From assembly GCA_030597345.1 (NCBI GenBank), contig JAUVSA010000165.1, positions 1-5,098 of the forward strand: DNA of 5,098 bases, given 5' to 3'. This DNA comes from Bacillota bacterium. Lineage in GTDB: Bacteria; Armatimonadota; Hebobacteria; Hebobacterales; Hebobacteraceae. Below the pieces are notes generated by a model. That model was not told the DNA's origin and did not search any database. It saw only the letters and a program-made list of their open reading frames with translations. This document shows positions 4,775 to 5,098 of this stretch, piece by piece (the first letter of the stretch is position 1; every line of letters starts with the position of its first letter). Made by a program: the position numbers and the translations under genes.

Positions 4775-5098
4775 ATGCCATCCCCTGAAGACACAGACAG
4801 CAAGAACTCCCAGACCCCTGATCCCGAGGGGCCCGCTTCCACCGGTCCCGAAGCCGACGCTCCCCCCGAGGCATCCGAAGCGCCCGACGAGGAACGGGCC
4901 GAGCGGCCCAAGGAGGAGCTCCGCCCACTTGATATCTACACAGTCCTCCGCTTTTCCATCGCCCAGCTCGAAGCCGTCGCCTGGCAGATGATGGGCCTCC
5001 AGCCCGACCCCATCACCAACCAGACTCGCAAGGACATCGAGCAGGCCCGCGTCGCCATCGACGCCACCACTGCCCTCGTCGAGAAGCTTCTGCCTCAC
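4775..5098 (+). CDS. DUF1844 family protein, 3' end beyond the window
   Basis: The first 108 codons are visible with no stop before the window ends. Residues 1-51 are a Pro/Glu/Asp/Ala-rich, acidic and probably disordered tail. From about residue 52 (LDIYTVLRFSIAQLEAVAWQ) to the edge is the DUF1844 domain: a helix ending in a Trp-Gln-Met-Met-Gly-Leu turn, then QPDPITNQTRKDIEQARVAID, matching the family pattern of LGL-x-x-P-x-T and an acidic AK/AR-x-x-ID helix, followed by the helix TTALVEKLL. DUF1844 proteins are small, predicted cytosolic and of unknown function. The gene follows rodA by 32 nt and has a strong ribosome binding site, so it may share the rodA transcript. Only a few tens of residues are likely to be missing, judging from family size. 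Confidence 0.82.
   Translation, partial: MPSPEDTDSKNSQTPDPEGPASTGPEADAPPEASEAPDEERAERPKEELRPLDIYTVLRFSIAQLEAVAWQMMGLQPDPITNQTRKDIEQARVAIDATTALVEKLLPH

Overview
The window is about 5.1 kb of GC-rich bacterial DNA, with most codons ending in C or G. All recognisable genes lie on the + strand. Periplasmic or membrane-tethered proteins, a RodA-type cell-wall polymerase and a DUF1844 protein suggest a rod-shaped diderm, possibly from a little-cultured phylum such as Armatimonadota or Planctomycetota/Hydrogenedentota. That placement is an impression, not a demonstration.

Region 1 (45-2784) reads as one operon of four exported or membrane-tethered proteins: a thioredoxin-like protein with a WCAPC active site, two tandem paralogues of the molybdate-binding protein ModA, and a small anchored protein that looks like a degenerate thioredoxin fold. 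The last three genes overlap by ATGA junctions, so they are probably translationally coupled. Both ModA-like proteins keep the fold signatures but lack the serines that hold the oxyanion in E. coli ModA. Both carry cysteines around the presumed pocket, including a shared CPLD motif. No ABC permease or ATPase is encoded here. The best reading is an extracytoplasmic, redox-linked binding system for an unknown, possibly thiophilic, ligand. This is the most likely undescribed system in the window.

Region 2 (2785-3566) is a spacer with a pair of palindromic 18-nt units and two extended -10 promoter candidates, followed by a hicB-hicA toxin-antitoxin module. The hicB antitoxin is intact. The hicA toxin frame is readable over its full length of 80 residues, but codon 26 is TAG where family members usually have glutamine, just before the catalytic Gly-Ser-His. 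It is therefore a fresh-looking pseudogene. Leucine codon use in hicB differs clearly from its neighbours, which suggests acquisition by transfer.

Region 3 (3567-5098) holds rodA, a SEDS-family peptidoglycan glycosyltransferase with its signature motifs intact, followed 32 nt later by the start of a DUF1844 protein that runs off the window. A perfect 8-bp inverted repeat lies just upstream of rodA and contains the only good Shine-Dalgarno-like sequence there.
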